Shown here one piece after another: positions 1-8,786 of a stretch of 18,098 nucleotides of DNA. Below the pieces are notes generated by a model that saw nothing but the letters and a program-made list of their open reading frames with translations, made no database searches and was not told the origin of the DNA. The stretch covers positions 1 through 18,098 of the forward strand of contig CAMNHM010000045.1 in NCBI GenBank assembly GCA_946539475.1, in the 5' to 3' direction. How positions within the stretch are numbered: position 1 is the stretch's first letter; every line of letters starts with the position of its first letter. This DNA is from an uncultured Prevotellaceae bacterium. GTDB taxonomy: Bacteria; Bacteroidota; Bacteroidia; Bacteroidales; Bacteroidaceae. The position numbers and the translations under genes were made by a program.

Positions 1-887
1 GCCCCGAGTTCCTCGGCAAGATTATCTTCCTCGAGGACTACGACTTCCTGCTGGCCCGCCGTCTGGTGAGCGGTGTCGACATCTGGATGAACACGCCTAC
101 GCGTCCGCTCGAGGCTTCCGGCACGAGCGGTGAGAAGGCTGAGATGAACGGCGTCGTCAACCTCTCGGTGAAGGACGGCTGGTGGCTCGAGGGCTATCGC
201 GAGGGTGCCGGATGGGCACTTACCGAGAAGCGCACCTACGACAATCAAGGCTACCAGGATCAGCTCGATGCCGCCACGATCTACTCGCTGCTCGAGAACG
301 AGATCATACCGCTCTACTATAAGAAGAACAAGAAGGGCATCAGCGAGGGATGGATCAAGGTCATCAAGAACTCCATCGCTCAGATTGCTCCTCACTACAC
401 GATGAAGCGTCAGCTCGACGACTACTACTCGAAGTTCTACGAGAAGGAGGCCAAGCGCTTCAAGCAGATTGCCAAGGACGGCTATCGCAAGGCTAAGGAC
501 ATCGCCCAGTGGAAGGAGACGGTGGCCGAGCGCTGGGATGCCATCCGCGTGGTCAGCTCGGAGTGGAACGTCGCTGCCGCAGGTCTGGAGACGGGTCAGA
601 AGTACCTCATGCGCTACGTCATCGACGAGCAGGGCCTCGACGATGCCATCGGCCTGGAGAAGGTGAACGTCGTCGTCGACAGCAACGGTCAGGAGCGCAT
701 CTACAGCATCGAGCCCCTGGAGCTGGTGAAGCGCGAGGGCAACCTCTACACCTTCGAGGCCAACCTTGGTCCTCGTCAGGCTGGCGAGTATCGCTCCGCC
801 GTGCGCATGTATCCCAAGAACGGCGAGCTGCCTCACCGTCAGGACTTCTGCTATGTGAAGTGGCTGGAGCTTCCCGCTATCCTCTAG
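1..887 (+). CDS. glgP: Alpha-glucan (glycogen/maltodextrin) phosphorylase, C-terminal part, 5' end outside window
   Basis: The reading frame is open from the window edge (first full codon at position 3) to a TAG stop at 885-887, giving about 294 residues. These are the C-terminal third of a GT35 phosphorylase of the shorter alpha-glucan phosphorylase type (TIGR02094). The enzyme releases glucose 1-phosphate from alpha-1,4-glucans in the cytoplasm using pyridoxal phosphate. The diagnostic stretch [14 protein letters not shown] is present; its lysine, codon 135-137, is the expected Schiff-base residue. DGWWLEGY follows, typical of this subfamily. A GTG at 66 lies inside the conserved domain, so it is not the real start. 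The gene ends just before a repeat-rich gap, and the leu operon beyond has its own promoter. The promoter and neighbours upstream are not visible. Family assignment is firm; whether the preferred substrate is glycogen or maltodextrin cannot be told. Confidence 0.92.
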   Translation, partial: PEFLGKIIFLEDYDFLLARRLVSGVDIWMNTPTRPLEASGTSGEKAEMNGVVNLSVKDGWWLEGYREGAGWALTEKRTYDNQGYQDQLDAATIYSLLENEIIPLYYKKNKKGISEGWIKVIKNSIAQIAPHYTMKRQLDDYYSKFYEKEAKRFKQIAKDGYRKAKDIAQWKETVAERWDAIRVVSSEWNVAAAGLETGQKYLMRYVIDEQGLDDAIGLEKVNVVVDSNGQERIYSIEPLELVKREGNLYTFEANLGPRQAGEYRSAVRMYPKNGELPHRQDFCYVKWLELPAIL

Positions 888-949
888 GAGTTTAAAGTTG
901 AGAGTTTAGAGATTAGAGTTTAGAGATTAGAGTTGAGAGTTTAGAGTTT

Positions 950-1007
950 AGAGTTGAGAGACTTTTCTTATGCCTTTCGAAGGTATGGTCAAAAGTCTCT
1001 CAACTCT
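950..1007. repeat. Long intergenic hairpin, possible terminator after the phosphorylase gene
   Basis: A perfect 17-bp inverted repeat (950-966 against 991-1007) encloses 24 nt. Those 24 nt fold again: 970-976 pairs with 980-986 around a 3-nt TCG loop, with one G:T pair. The whole is one extended hairpin. No clear T-run follows on the plus strand, so it is not a textbook intrinsic terminator, but its position after the glgP stop makes a role in ending or stabilising that transcript plausible. Confidence 0.6.
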
Positions 1008-1010
1008 TAA

Positions 1011-1100
1011 CTTTCAACTAAGAACAAAAGTCTCTCAACTCTAAACTCTCAACTCTCATCTTTCAACTAAGAACAAAAGTCTCTCAACTCTAAACTCTCA
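1011..1100 (+). repeat. Perfect 41-bp tandem direct repeat, 49-bp period
   Basis: Positions 1011-1051 and 1060-1100 are identical over 41 bp, beginning CTTTCAACTAAGAACAAAAG. They are separated by 8 bp. Each copy contains AAAAGTCTCTCAACTCT, which also forms the right arm of the hairpin at 991-1007, so that 17-mer occurs three times (991, 1027 and 1076). Confidence 0.9.
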
Positions 1101-1154
1101 TCTCTCAACTTTATCAAAATTGTAAGCAAAAAAGGCTAAATTTCTTTCAAATTG

Positions 1155-1186
1155 TTTGCAGGATACGGGGAAAATGTGTAAATTTG
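1155..1186 (+). promoter_or_regulatory. Predicted promoter of the leuA-leuC-leuD-cimA operon
   Basis: A -33 element TTTG (1155-1158) and a -7 element TAAATTTG (1179-1186) match the Bacteroidota sigma-ABfr consensus TTTG / TAnnTTTG. The spacing of 20 nt is within the usual 19-21. Transcription would start near 1192, leaving a leader of about 30 nt before the leuA ATG. That leader is too short for a T-box, leader peptide or attenuator, so any leucine control at this promoter would have to act by a DNA-binding regulator or by enzyme feedback. Confidence 0.7.
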
Positions 1187-1222
1187 CCGCCCCTAACGCA
1201 AAGGTAAAAGGATTTTTAAGAA

Positions 1223-2719
1223 ATGAACGACAGACTTTTCATCTTCGACACAACACTTCGCGACGGCGAGCAGGTACCAGGCTGCCAGCTGAACACCATC
1301 GAGAAGATTCAGGTGGCCAAGGCGCTCGAGCAGCTCGGCGTCGACGTCATCGAGGCCGGCTTTCCCATCAGCTCGCCCGGAGACTATCATTCGGTGATTG
1401 AGATATCAAAGGCCGTCACCTGGCCCACGATTTGTGCGCTGACGCGTGCCGTGCAGAAAGATATCGACGTCGCTGTCGAGGCATTGCAGTATGCCAAGCG
1501 CAAGCGCATCCATACAGGCATCGGCACGAGCGACTCTCACATCAAGTATAAGTTCAACAGTACGCGTGAGGACATCATCGAGCGCGCAGTATGGGCCGTG
1601 AAGTATGCCCGTCAGTTTGTCGACGATGTGGAGTTCTACGCCGAGGATGCCGGCCGCACCGACAACGACTATCTGGCCAGGGTCGTTGAGGCCGTCATCA
1701 AGGCTGGCGCTACCGTCGTCAACATCCCCGACACCACCGGCTATTGCCTGCCCGTGGAGTTCGGACAGAAGATCAAGTACCTCAAGGAGCACGTCGACAA
1801 TATCGACAAGGCCATCATCTCCACCCACTGCCATAACGACCTGGGCATGGCCACGGCCAACACCCTCGAGGGCGTGCTGAACGGAGCGCGGCAGGTAGAG
1901 GTGACCATCAACGGTATCGGTGAGCGTGCGGGCAACACCTCGCTGGAAGAGATTGCCATGATTCTGAAATGCCATAAGAACATCCAGATCGACACCAATA
2001 TCAATACTACCAAGATATACCCCACGTCGAGAATGGTCTCCAGCCTGATGAACATGCCCGTCCAGCCCAACAAGGCGATCGTCGGCCGCAATGCCTTTGC
2101 CCACAGCAGCGGCATCCATCAGGACGGAGTGCTGAAAAACGCCCAGACCTACGAGATCATCGATCCGCGAGACGTGGGCATCGACGACAACAGTATCGTT
2201 CTCACCGCCCGTAGCGGACGCGCAGCACTGAAACACCGCCTGCACGTCAATGGCGTCGATGTCGACGAGCATCGGCTCGACAAGATCTATGAGAAGTTCC
2301 TCCAGCTGGCCGACCAGAAGAAGGAGGTGACGGATGCCGACGTGATGATGCTGGCCGGTGCCGATACTGCCGATCAGCATGCCGTGCGCCTCGACTTCCT
2401 GCAGGTGACCACTGGAAAGGGCGTGAAGAGCGTCGCCAGCATCGGGCTCGACATCAGCGGGCAGAAGTTCGAGGCGGCCTCCAGCGGCAACGGTCCTGTC
2501 GATGCTGCCATCAAGGCCCTCAAGCGGATCATCATGAAGCAGATGACGCTGAAGGAGTTCACCATTCAGGCTATCTCGAAGGGCTCCGACGATGTGGGTA
2601 AGGTTCACATGCAGGTGGAGTACGACGGTAACATCTATTATGGCTTCGGCGCCAATACCGACATCGTAACGGCTTCCGTCGAGGCTTATATCGACTGTAT
2701 CAACAAGTTCAAGAAATGA
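1223..2719 (+). CDS. leuA: 2-isopropylmalate synthase
   Basis: This 498-residue cytoplasmic enzyme condenses 2-oxoisovalerate with acetyl-CoA, the first committed step to leucine. The N-terminal DRE-TIM barrel carries DTTLRDGEQ (R13, D14) and the metal-binding THCHND motif (H202, H204, N205). [11 protein letters not shown] and [14 protein letters not shown] are typical of the family. The C-terminal 130 or so residues form the LeuA regulatory/dimer domain, from about [16 protein letters not shown] to the end, so leucine feedback inhibition is likely. The length suits bacterial LeuA of about 500-520 residues. The start at ATG 1223 fits the family N-terminus and lies about 30 nt after the predicted transcription start; the purine-rich AAAAGGA upstream is only a weak ribosome site. 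The TGA stop overlaps the leuC ATG by 4 nt (ATGA), suggesting translational coupling. Confidence 0.96.
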   Translation: MNDRLFIFDTTLRDGEQVPGCQLNTIEKIQVAKALEQLGVDVIEAGFPISSPGDYHSVIEISKAVTWPTICALTRAVQKDIDVAVEALQYAKRKRIHTGIGTSDSHIKYKFNSTREDIIERAVWAVKYARQFVDDVEFYAEDAGRTDNDYLARVVEAVIKAGATVVNIPDTTGYCLPVEFGQKIKYLKEHVDNIDKAIISTHCHNDLGMATANTLEGVLNGARQVEVTINGIGERAGNTSLEEIAMILKCHKNIQIDTNINTTKIYPTSRMVSSLMNMPVQPNKAIVGRNAFAHSSGIHQDGVLKNAQTYEIIDPRDVGIDDNSIVLTARSGRAALKHRLHVNGVDVDEHRLDKIYEKFLQLADQKKEVTDADVMMLAGADTADQHAVRLDFLQVTTGKGVKSVASIGLDISGQKFEAASSGNGPVDAAIKALKRIIMKQMTLKEFTIQAISKGSDDVGKVHMQVEYDGNIYYGFGANTDIVTASVEAYIDCINKFKK

Positions 2720-4089
2720 ATACACTATTCGACAAAATCTGGGATCGCCACGTCGTACAGGTTGTTGACGACGGCCCCACACAGCTGTATATCGACCGCT
2801 TGTACTGTCATGAGGTGACGTCGCCACAGGCGTTCGACGGACTGCGGGAGCGAGGCTTGCGCTGTTTCCGCCCCGAACGCATCTTCTGCATGCCCGACCA
2901 CAACACGCCCACACACGACCAGGACAAGCCCATCGAGGACCCCGTGTCACGCCGTCAGGTTGATGCGCTGGCTCGCAATGCCGAGGAGTTCGGGCTGACA
3001 CACTTCCCCATGCTCTCGCCCGACAATGGCATCATCCACGTCGTTGGCCCCGAGAAGGGTCTTTCGCTTCCTGGCATGACCATCGTCTGCGGCGACAGCC
3101 ACACGTCCACTCACGGAGCCGTCGGTGCCGTCGCTTTTGGGATAGGCACAAGCGAAGTCGAGATGGTGATGGCGTCGCAGTGTATCTTGCAGCAGAAGCC
3201 CAAGTCGATGCGCATCACCATCGACGGGCAGCTGGGCCAGGCCGTGACGGCAAAGGACGTGGCCCTCTTCCTCATGAGCCGGCTGACGACAAGTGGCGCA
3301 ACAGGCTATTTCGTGGAGTATGCTGGCGAGGTGGTGAGGAATATGTCGATGGAGGGCCGTCTGACGCTTTGCAACCTGTCGATCGAGATGGGCGCCAGGG
3401 GAGGATTCGTCGCTCCTGATGAGACCACCTTCGACTATCTGCGCGATAAGGAGTATGCTCCGAAGGGTGAGGCGTGGACGGAAGCTGTCGCCTATTGGAG
3501 GACGTTGAAGAGCGGCGACGATGCCGTGTTTGATAAGGAACTGACATTCAGGGCTGAAGATATCGAACCACGAATCACCTATGGAACCAATCCCGGAATG
3601 GGAATCGGCATCACGGAGACCATTCCCGAGCATCCGGGTGAGGAGAAATCGCTGCGATATATGGGCTTTGAGGCAGGGCAGCAGCTGCTGGGCACCAAGG
3701 TCGACTACGTCTTCCTCGGAGCCTGTACCAACGGTCGCATCGAGGATTTCCGCGCTTTTGCCAGCATCGTCGAAGGACGAAAGAAGGCCGAGGGCGTCGT
3801 AGCGTGGCTCGTGCCAGGGTCGTGGGCCGTCGACAGGCAGATCCGTCAGGAGGGTCTCGACAAGATCCTCTCGCGCGCAGGATTCGAGATTCGTCAGCCT
3901 GGATGCTCTGCCTGTCTGGCCATGAACGACGACAAGGTGCCTGCCGGCTGTCTCTGCGTCTCGACCAGCAACCGCAATTTCGAGGGGCGCCAGGGCCCGG
4001 GTGCCCGTACCGTCCTTGCCAGCCCTTACGTAGCTGCCGCCGCAGCTGTCACTGGAGTAATTACCGATCCTCGTACACTATTAAGATGA
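2716..4089 (+). CDS. leuC: 3-isopropylmalate dehydratase, large subunit
   Basis: This 457-residue aconitase-family subunit, with LeuD, isomerises 2-isopropylmalate to 3-isopropylmalate. In citramalate-using organisms the same enzyme also converts citramalate to methylmalate. The three expected 4Fe-4S cysteines are visible: C337 in [10 protein letters not shown], and C397 and C400 in [26 protein letters not shown] and a late [18 protein letters not shown] are further hallmarks. The length is close to the usual ~466. The start at 2716 lies within the leuA stop (ATGA), and its own stop TGA overlaps the leuD ATG in the same way. The first 40 residues match the usual LeuC N-terminus ([12 protein letters not shown]), so no other start is needed. 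Confidence 0.97.
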   Translation: MNTLFDKIWDRHVVQVVDDGPTQLYIDRLYCHEVTSPQAFDGLRERGLRCFRPERIFCMPDHNTPTHDQDKPIEDPVSRRQVDALARNAEEFGLTHFPMLSPDNGIIHVVGPEKGLSLPGMTIVCGDSHTSTHGAVGAVAFGIGTSEVEMVMASQCILQQKPKSMRITIDGQLGQAVTAKDVALFLMSRLTTSGATGYFVEYAGEVVRNMSMEGRLTLCNLSIEMGARGGFVAPDETTFDYLRDKEYAPKGEAWTEAVAYWRTLKSGDDAVFDKELTFRAEDIEPRITYGTNPGMGIGITETIPEHPGEEKSLRYMGFEAGQQLLGTKVDYVFLGACTNGRIEDFRAFASIVEGRKKAEGVVAWLVPGSWAVDRQIRQEGLDKILSRAGFEIRQPGCSACLAMNDDKVPAGCLCVSTSNRNFEGRQGPGARTVLASPYVAAAAAVTGVITDPRTLLR

Positions 4090-4685
4090 AACAGAAATTC
4101 AGTGTGATCACATCGACCTGTGTGCCGCTGCCCCTGGAGAATGTCGATACCGACCAGATCATTCCGGCACGCTTTCTGAAAGCCACTGACAAACAGGGCT
4201 TTGGCGAGAACCTCTTTCGCGATTGGCGTTACGATAAAGAAGAAAACCCGGTAGAGGGATTCCCCTTGAACAATCCTGACTATGCCGGCAGCGTAATCCT
4301 CGTCGCAGGGCACAACTTTGGGTCGGGATCGTCGCGCGAACATGCTGCCTGGGCGATTGCCGGCTATGGCTTCCGCGTGGTCATCAGCAGCTTCTTTGCT
4401 GATATCCATAAGAACAATGAGCTCAACAACTTCGTGCTGCCCGTACAGGTGTCGCCATCGTTCCTGAAAGAGCTTTTCGAGAGCATCAAGGCCAACGCGA
4501 AGACACTGGTGGAGGTCGACCTGCCCCGGCAGACGGTAACAAACCTGTCGACGGGCCGTCAGGAGCATTTCGACATCAACGGCTATAAGAAGCATTGCCT
4601 GATGAACGGACTCGACGACATCGACTTCCTCGTCGCTGCCCAGGACAAAACCATTGCATGGGAAAATGGAAACCCGACTGATTGA
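4086..4685 (+). CDS. leuD: 3-isopropylmalate dehydratase, small subunit
   Basis: This 199-residue subunit completes the LeuCD dehydratase. Recognisable features are [19 protein letters not shown] near the N-terminus and [17 protein letters not shown], the swivel-domain loop conserved in LeuD. The length matches the typical ~200 residues. The same frame is open upstream to 3804, but that part lies within leuC and resembles nothing. ATG 4086 overlaps the leuC stop by 4 nt and gives the standard N-terminus, so it is the right start. The 3' end overlaps the following synthase gene by 20 nt, continuing the coupled layout of the operon. Confidence 0.96.
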   Translation: MKQKFSVITSTCVPLPLENVDTDQIIPARFLKATDKQGFGENLFRDWRYDKEENPVEGFPLNNPDYAGSVILVAGHNFGSGSSREHAAWAIAGYGFRVVISSFFADIHKNNELNNFVLPVQVSPSFLKELFESIKANAKTLVEVDLPRQTVTNLSTGRQEHFDINGYKKHCLMNGLDDIDFLVAAQDKTIAWENGNPTD

Positions 4686-6198
4686 GATCCTCGACTCCAC
4701 GCTGCGCGACGGCGAGCAGACCAACGGCGTCAGCTTCCTGCCACACGAGAAACTGATGATTGCACGCATGCTGCTGCGCGACCTCCATGTCGACCGCATT
4801 GAGGTGGCGTCGGCGCGTGTCAGCGACGGCGAGCAGGAGGCTGTGAAGATGATCTGCCGCTATGCCCGGCAGATAGGGCGGCTGGAGTGTGTCGAGGTGC
4901 TGGGCTTCGTCGACGGCCATCTCTCCGTCGACTGGCTGAAGGCAGCCGGGGCTTGCACGCTCAACCTGCTGGCCAAGGGTTCGCTGCGGCATTGCCAGGA
5001 ACAGCTTCGCAAGACGCCCGAAGAACACATTGCCGACATCAAGGCTGTCGTCGGCTATGCCCATCAGCAGGGCATCGGCGTCAATCTGTACCTCGAGGAC
5101 TGGTCGAGTGGTATGAAGAATTCCCCCGAGTATGTCTATCAGCTGATGGACAGCCTCCTCGGAACGCCTATCCGGCGGTTCATGCTGCCCGACACGCTGG
5201 GAGTGATGAATCCGCTGCAGGTAGTAGAGTATTTCCGTAAGATGGTCAAGCGCTATCCGGATACTCACTTCGATTTCCATGCCCATAACGACTACGACCT
5301 CGCCGTCAGCAATTCGTTGGCAGCAGCACTCAGCGGGGCCCGAGGCCTTCACGTCACTGTCAACGGGCTGGGCGAGCGCTGTGGCAATGCTCCCCTGAGC
5401 AGCGTCCAGGTCATCCTGAAGGACCAATTCAATGCCCGTACCCATATTCACGAGGACAAGCTGATGGAGGTAAGCCGCCTTGTCGAGAGCTATAGTGGCA
5501 TCGCCATCGCCCCCAACCAGCCCATCATCGGCGACAATGTCTTCACCCAGGTGGCGGGAGTCCATGCCGATGGCGACCAGAAGGGCGGCCTCTATCACAA
5601 TGCACTCGTGCCTGAGCGTTTCGGAAGGCGGAGGGAGTACGCGATGGGCAAGACCAGCGGGCGCGCAAACATCACCCGCAACCTGCAGGAGCTGGGGCTG
5701 GAACTGACGCCAGAGCAGACACAGCGCGTCACACGGCGTATCACCGAGCTGGGCGACCGCAAGGAGGTCGTCACGCAAGACGACCTGCCGTTCATCGTCT
5801 CCGATGTGCTGAAGCACGACGTCAGTGACGACCGCGTGCGCCTGGTCAGCTACCAGGTGTCGCTGGCCTATGGTCTGAAACCGCTGGCTAACGTGAAAGT
5901 CGAGATCAACGGACAGCAATACGAGGGTCACTCGTCGGGCGACGGCCAGTACGACGCCTTCGTGAAGGCGCTGCGTAAGATTTATAAGGAGTATCTCGAC
6001 CGCACGTTCCCCTTGCTTCAGAACTATGCCGTCAGCATTCCCCCCGGCGGCCGCACCGATGCACTCGTGCAGACGGTCATCACCTGGCAGATGGCCGACG
6101 GCAAGCTGCTGCGCACGCGAGGCCTGGATGCCGACCAGACGGAGGCTGCCATCAAGGCAACCATCAAAATGCTGAACATCGTCGAGCGACAGGCGTAG
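4666..6198 (+). CDS. cimA: (R)-citramalate synthase, Leptospira type (second LeuA-family synthase)
   Basis: This 510-residue DRE-TIM synthase most likely condenses pyruvate with acetyl-CoA to citramalate, entering isoleucine synthesis without threonine. The barrel shows DSTLRDGEQ (R14, D15), the metal site HAHND (H205, H207), NGLGERCGN and TQVAGVHADGD. Residues L79, L102, Y142 and E144 fall at the places I recall for the pyruvate-selecting pocket of Leptospira CimA (Leu81, Leu104, Tyr144, Glu146), with a constant offset of two. VNLYLEDWSSGMKNSPEYV and LVPERFGRRREYAMGK also resemble that protein. The last 130 or so residues are a LeuA-type regulatory domain. ATG 4666 is preferred over an upstream TTG at 4654: [18 protein letters not shown] is the normal N-terminus and a GGGA lies just upstream. 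It overlaps leuD by 20 nt. Isopropylmalate synthase activity cannot be excluded from sequence alone. Confidence 0.82.
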   Translation: METRLIEILDSTLRDGEQTNGVSFLPHEKLMIARMLLRDLHVDRIEVASARVSDGEQEAVKMICRYARQIGRLECVEVLGFVDGHLSVDWLKAAGACTLNLLAKGSLRHCQEQLRKTPEEHIADIKAVVGYAHQQGIGVNLYLEDWSSGMKNSPEYVYQLMDSLLGTPIRRFMLPDTLGVMNPLQVVEYFRKMVKRYPDTHFDFHAHNDYDLAVSNSLAAALSGARGLHVTVNGLGERCGNAPLSSVQVILKDQFNARTHIHEDKLMEVSRLVESYSGIAIAPNQPIIGDNVFTQVAGVHADGDQKGGLYHNALVPERFGRRREYAMGKTSGRANITRNLQELGLELTPEQTQRVTRRITELGDRKEVVTQDDLPFIVSDVLKHDVSDDRVRLVSYQVSLAYGLKPLANVKVEINGQQYEGHSSGDGQYDAFVKALRKIYKEYLDRTFPLLQNYAVSIPPGGRTDALVQTVITWQMADGKLLRTRGLDADQTEAAIKATIKMLNIVERQA

Positions 6199-6216
6199 GA
6201 TGGCGCTTCGCGGCCG

Positions 6217-7440
6217 TCAATCCCACCGCTGATAGCAGAGGTAGTACTTGCTGACCTTGCGCGACAGCAGCTCGACGTTGAGCAGCTCCGACGCCTGGGT
6301 GATGGGGCGGATGGTGCCGTCTTTATAAAGGATATCGATGGAGTCGTCGTTGGGCGAGTACATGTCTTTCCGGAGCGTGACGACGTGCATCAGGTAATGG
6401 GCATCCTCGAGGGGAATTCCCATTTTTTCTGCTATGTCGCGCCGCACCTGGTCGACGCGTTCCTCGGGGATGGGCTCCTCGTGCACTTCGACGCGGAAGA
6501 TGCGGCGGTCGAGCATGTCGGTGGCCAGTGTGCTGAGAATCGTGTCGTGGTGGTGCTTCCAGGCTTTCATGGCGCTCCAGATGTCGCTGTCGTCGAGGTC
6601 CTGGTACATCTGCAGGGCGTCGTCGTGCTCCGTAAACCATTTCGCGTCCACTTCGTTTTGCAGGAAATAGGCCAGTGCCGGCGAGGCGAAGAGCCGTTCG
6701 CCCTGGCGGGTGAGGTCCTTGGCGCGCAGCAGCATGTTGACCAGCACTTTCTCGTAGGCCACGGCCGTCTTGTGCAGGTACACCTGCCAGTACATCAGCC
6801 GGCGCGTCGTGAGGTAGTTCTCCAGTGAGTAGATGCCCTTCTGCTCCACCACGAGACGGTCGTCGACCACGTTGAGCATCTTGATGATGCGAGCCGACCC
6901 GATGTTTCCCTCGGTGACGCCTGTGAAGAACGAGTCGCGACGCAGGTAGTCGAGGCGATCCATGTCGAGCTGGCTCGAGATGAGCTGGTGTAGGAAGCGC
7001 TTGGGATATTCGTCCTTGAAGATGGCGATGGCCATGCCCAGCCGGTCGTGCAGGTCGTGGTTGATGCGCTCCATCATCATCAGCGAGATGTCCTCGTGCG
7101 AGATGCCGCTGATAAGGGTGTTCTCGAGCACGTGCGAGAAGGGCCCGTGGCCGATGTCGTGCATGAGGATGGCAGCCTGTACGGCTTCTGCTTCTGAGTC
7201 GAAGATGAATTGCCCTTTCTGCTGCAGCGAGAGGATGGCCTCACTCATCAGGTGGAATGCTCCCAGCGAGTGTTGGAATCGGGTGTGGCGTGCACCAGGA
7301 TATACTACCGATGCCAGCCCAAGCTGGTTGATGCGGTTCAGACGTTGGAACAGCGGGTGGGCGACGATGTCGTAGAGCAGTCCGCGTGGAACCTTGATGA
7401 ATCCGAAGACGGGATCGTTGATGATTTTTGACTCGTTCAC
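6217..7440 (-). CDS. HD-domain phosphohydrolase (dGTPase/SAMHD1-like, COG1078)
   Basis: The 407-residue protein belongs to the HD superfamily related to YwfO and SAMHD1. Metal-binding residues are visible as H57 (RFQHSLG), H94-D95 (LMHDIGHGPFSH) and D159 (SQLDMDRLDYLRRD). Members hydrolyse nucleoside triphosphates or related phosphoesters; the substrate here is unknown. The N-terminal DPVFGFIKVP and GARHTRFQHSLG are typical, as is the length. The start is a GTG at 7440-7438 in a GTGA overlap with the tilS stop; this gives the usual N-terminus just ahead of the conserved DPVFG, so it is probably translated by coupling. It is the last gene of a four-gene minus-strand operon and converges with cimA, with only 18 bp between the two stop codons. 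Confidence 0.88.
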   Translation of the reverse strand: MNESKIINDPVFGFIKVPRGLLYDIVAHPLFQRLNRINQLGLASVVYPGARHTRFQHSLGAFHLMSEAILSLQQKGQFIFDSEAEAVQAAILMHDIGHGPFSHVLENTLISGISHEDISLMMMERINHDLHDRLGMAIAIFKDEYPKRFLHQLISSQLDMDRLDYLRRDSFFTGVTEGNIGSARIIKMLNVVDDRLVVEQKGIYSLENYLTTRRLMYWQVYLHKTAVAYEKVLVNMLLRAKDLTRQGERLFASPALAYFLQNEVDAKWFTEHDDALQMYQDLDDSDIWSAMKAWKHHHDTILSTLATDMLDRRIFRVEVHEEPIPEERVDQVRRDIAEKMGIPLEDAHYLMHVVTLRKDMYSPNDDSIDILYKDGTIRPITQASELLNVELLSRKVSKYYLCYQRWD

Positions 7441-8786
7441 TTGATGTCTTGTTTTTCTTCTGATGAGTGTCTGATGATGAGTGTGTGCTGCGTCTCTTCG
7501 CCGACGGCATATCGGCCGTCAGGGCGATGGTCGACCAGCCAGACGATGTTGCCGTCGGCTGCCGTCAGCACGAGTTGCTGTTGCCGGAGGGGTAGGGGCA
7601 TCTTGATGTCGGTCAGGAAGTCGCTGACCAGTTTCGTGCCTTTCATCCCGAAGGGCTGGAAGCGGTCGCCCTGCCTCACGGTGCGCAGCGTCAGGGGGAA
7701 TGCTGTGCGTGCGGCATCGAGGCAGGCCGTCGAGCGGTCGCGCTCCACTTGCGCCCCTGCCACGCGGCTGATGCGGAAGTGGTCGCGCCCTTGGTCGTAG
7801 GCATAGTTGGCAGGCTCTGGAAAGACCATCGACGGCCGTCCCTCCGTCTTCCGGGGCATGGCGATGAGCCTCTCTTGGCTGACACAGAGCTGATGGGTGG
7901 GCGATTGCCAGAGGCGTCCTGCCTGGACGTCGTTCAGGCGCTGGCTGACAGCCTCGATGGTGGCAGGCGTGAACCCCATTGGCGCCAGCCAGTGGTAGAG
8001 GATGAGCTCGGGCGACGGCTGGCTCAGGAGGTCGCTGATGGCGATGGAACCTGTCGTCTTCAGCTCTTCAATCTTTGGCTTGATGGCTTCCAGGCACACC
8101 TTCTCCGTCTCCGTCAGGCGTCGTGCCGTAGCGAGGATGCTGTCGGTGGCGGAGGCGCTGACAGCCGTCAGCTGTGGGATGACGTTCAGCCGCAGCTTGT
8201 TGCGCACGATGTCGGGCACCGCGTTCGAGCTGTCCTCTACGAACGTCTGCTGCTCTTCAGCCAGCCATGCTCGGATTTCCTGCCGTGAGAGGCAGAGCAG
8301 CGGTCGTACGACGTTGCCTTGGCGGGCTTTGATGCCGGTGAGCCCGTGGATGCCCGTCCCTCGAAGAAGGTTTATCAGGATGGTCTCTACGGAGTCGTCC
8401 TTATGGTGGGCTATGCAGATGGTGGCGGCTCCGACGTCGCGTCGCAACTGTTCGAAATAGGCATATCGGAGCTGTCGTGCCGCCATCTCAATGCTTACTT
8501 TATGCAGACGTGCATATTCTGTTGTGTCAAAATGCGTTATGTGCAATGCGATGCCGTGATTCTTGCAGAGGTTCCTGACGAAATCCTCGTCACGGTCGCT
8601 CTCTTTGCCGCGCAGTTTGAAGTTGCAGTGTACGGCTTCCACCCGGTATCCCAGCCGCTGCAGCATGAGTAGCAGGGCCACGCTGTCGGCGCCTCCGCTG
8701 ACGCCTACGAGGTGTAGCTCGTCAGGCTGTAGCAGCTGCTGGCTGTCGATGAATGCTTCGACCGTTCTCAGTGTACTATTCGACAT
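7437..8786 (-). CDS. tilS: tRNA(Ile)-lysidine synthase
   Basis: This 449-residue ATP-dependent ligase attaches lysine to C34 of tRNA-Ile(CAU), changing its decoding from AUG to AUA. The N-terminal PP-loop SGGADS (residues 30-35) begins an N-type ATP pyrophosphatase domain. VEAVHCNFKLRGKESDRDE and IAHHKDDSVETILINLLRGTG are further TilS signatures. The C-terminal part (about 360-440, around RQGDRFQPFGMKGTKLVSDF) is the TilS substrate-binding domain. The ATG start at 8786 overlaps the 3' end of the rlmI-like gene by 11 nt, and the stop overlaps the HD gene by 4 nt. The enzyme is essential in most bacteria, so the operon is probably constitutively expressed. Confidence 0.95.
   Translation of the reverse strand: MSNSTLRTVEAFIDSQQLLQPDELHLVGVSGGADSVALLLMLQRLGYRVEAVHCNFKLRGKESDRDEDFVRNLCKNHGIALHITHFDTTEYARLHKVSIEMAARQLRYAYFEQLRRDVGAATICIAHHKDDSVETILINLLRGTGIHGLTGIKARQGNVVRPLLCLSRQEIRAWLAEEQQTFVEDSSNAVPDIVRNKLRLNVIPQLTAVSASATDSILATARRLTETEKVCLEAIKPKIEELKTTGSIAISDLLSQPSPELILYHWLAPMGFTPATIEAVSQRLNDVQAGRLWQSPTHQLCVSQERLIAMPRKTEGRPSMVFPEPANYAYDQGRDHFRISRVAGAQVERDRSTACLDAARTAFPLTLRTVRQGDRFQPFGMKGTKLVSDFLTDIKMPLPLRQQQLVLTAADGNIVWLVDHRPDGRYAVGEETQHTLIIRHSSEEKQDIK

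Larger units (their letters stand above)
893..1112. repeat. Intergenic low-complexity repeat region with GAGTTTAGAG units and their complement
   Basis: From about 893 to 966 the plus strand is built from variants of GAGTTTAGAG, GATTAGAG and GTTGAGAG. From 991 to about 1112 it carries the complement (CTCTAAACTCTCAACTCTC-like). The block is therefore a large imperfect inverted arrangement centred near 978. It sits between the phosphorylase stop and the leuA promoter and contains no plausible gene. I know of no assigned function. It could be a simple-sequence expansion, a transcription insulator or a degenerate mobile repeat. Confidence 0.85.

Noticed and set aside
1011..1112. CRISPR-like repeat array
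   Set aside because: There are only two full copies, the 8-bp spacing is too short for spacers, the units are simple-sequence in character, and no cas genes are present.
1187..1222. Leucine leader peptide, T-box or attenuator before leuA
   Set aside because: The predicted leader is about 30 nt and has neither a leucine-rich small frame nor room for alternative hairpins.
1406..3001. 531-codon open frame on the minus strand across leuA and leuC
   Set aside because: It is antisense to two certain genes. High-GC codon use removes stops on the opposite strand, and its translation resembles no family I know. Similar frames at 4576-5931, 10815-12152 and 12219-13499 are rejected for the same reason.
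3804..4085. Longer N-terminus for LeuD
   Set aside because: The extension lies within leuC in another frame and is unlike any LeuD. ATG 4086 gives the normal protein.
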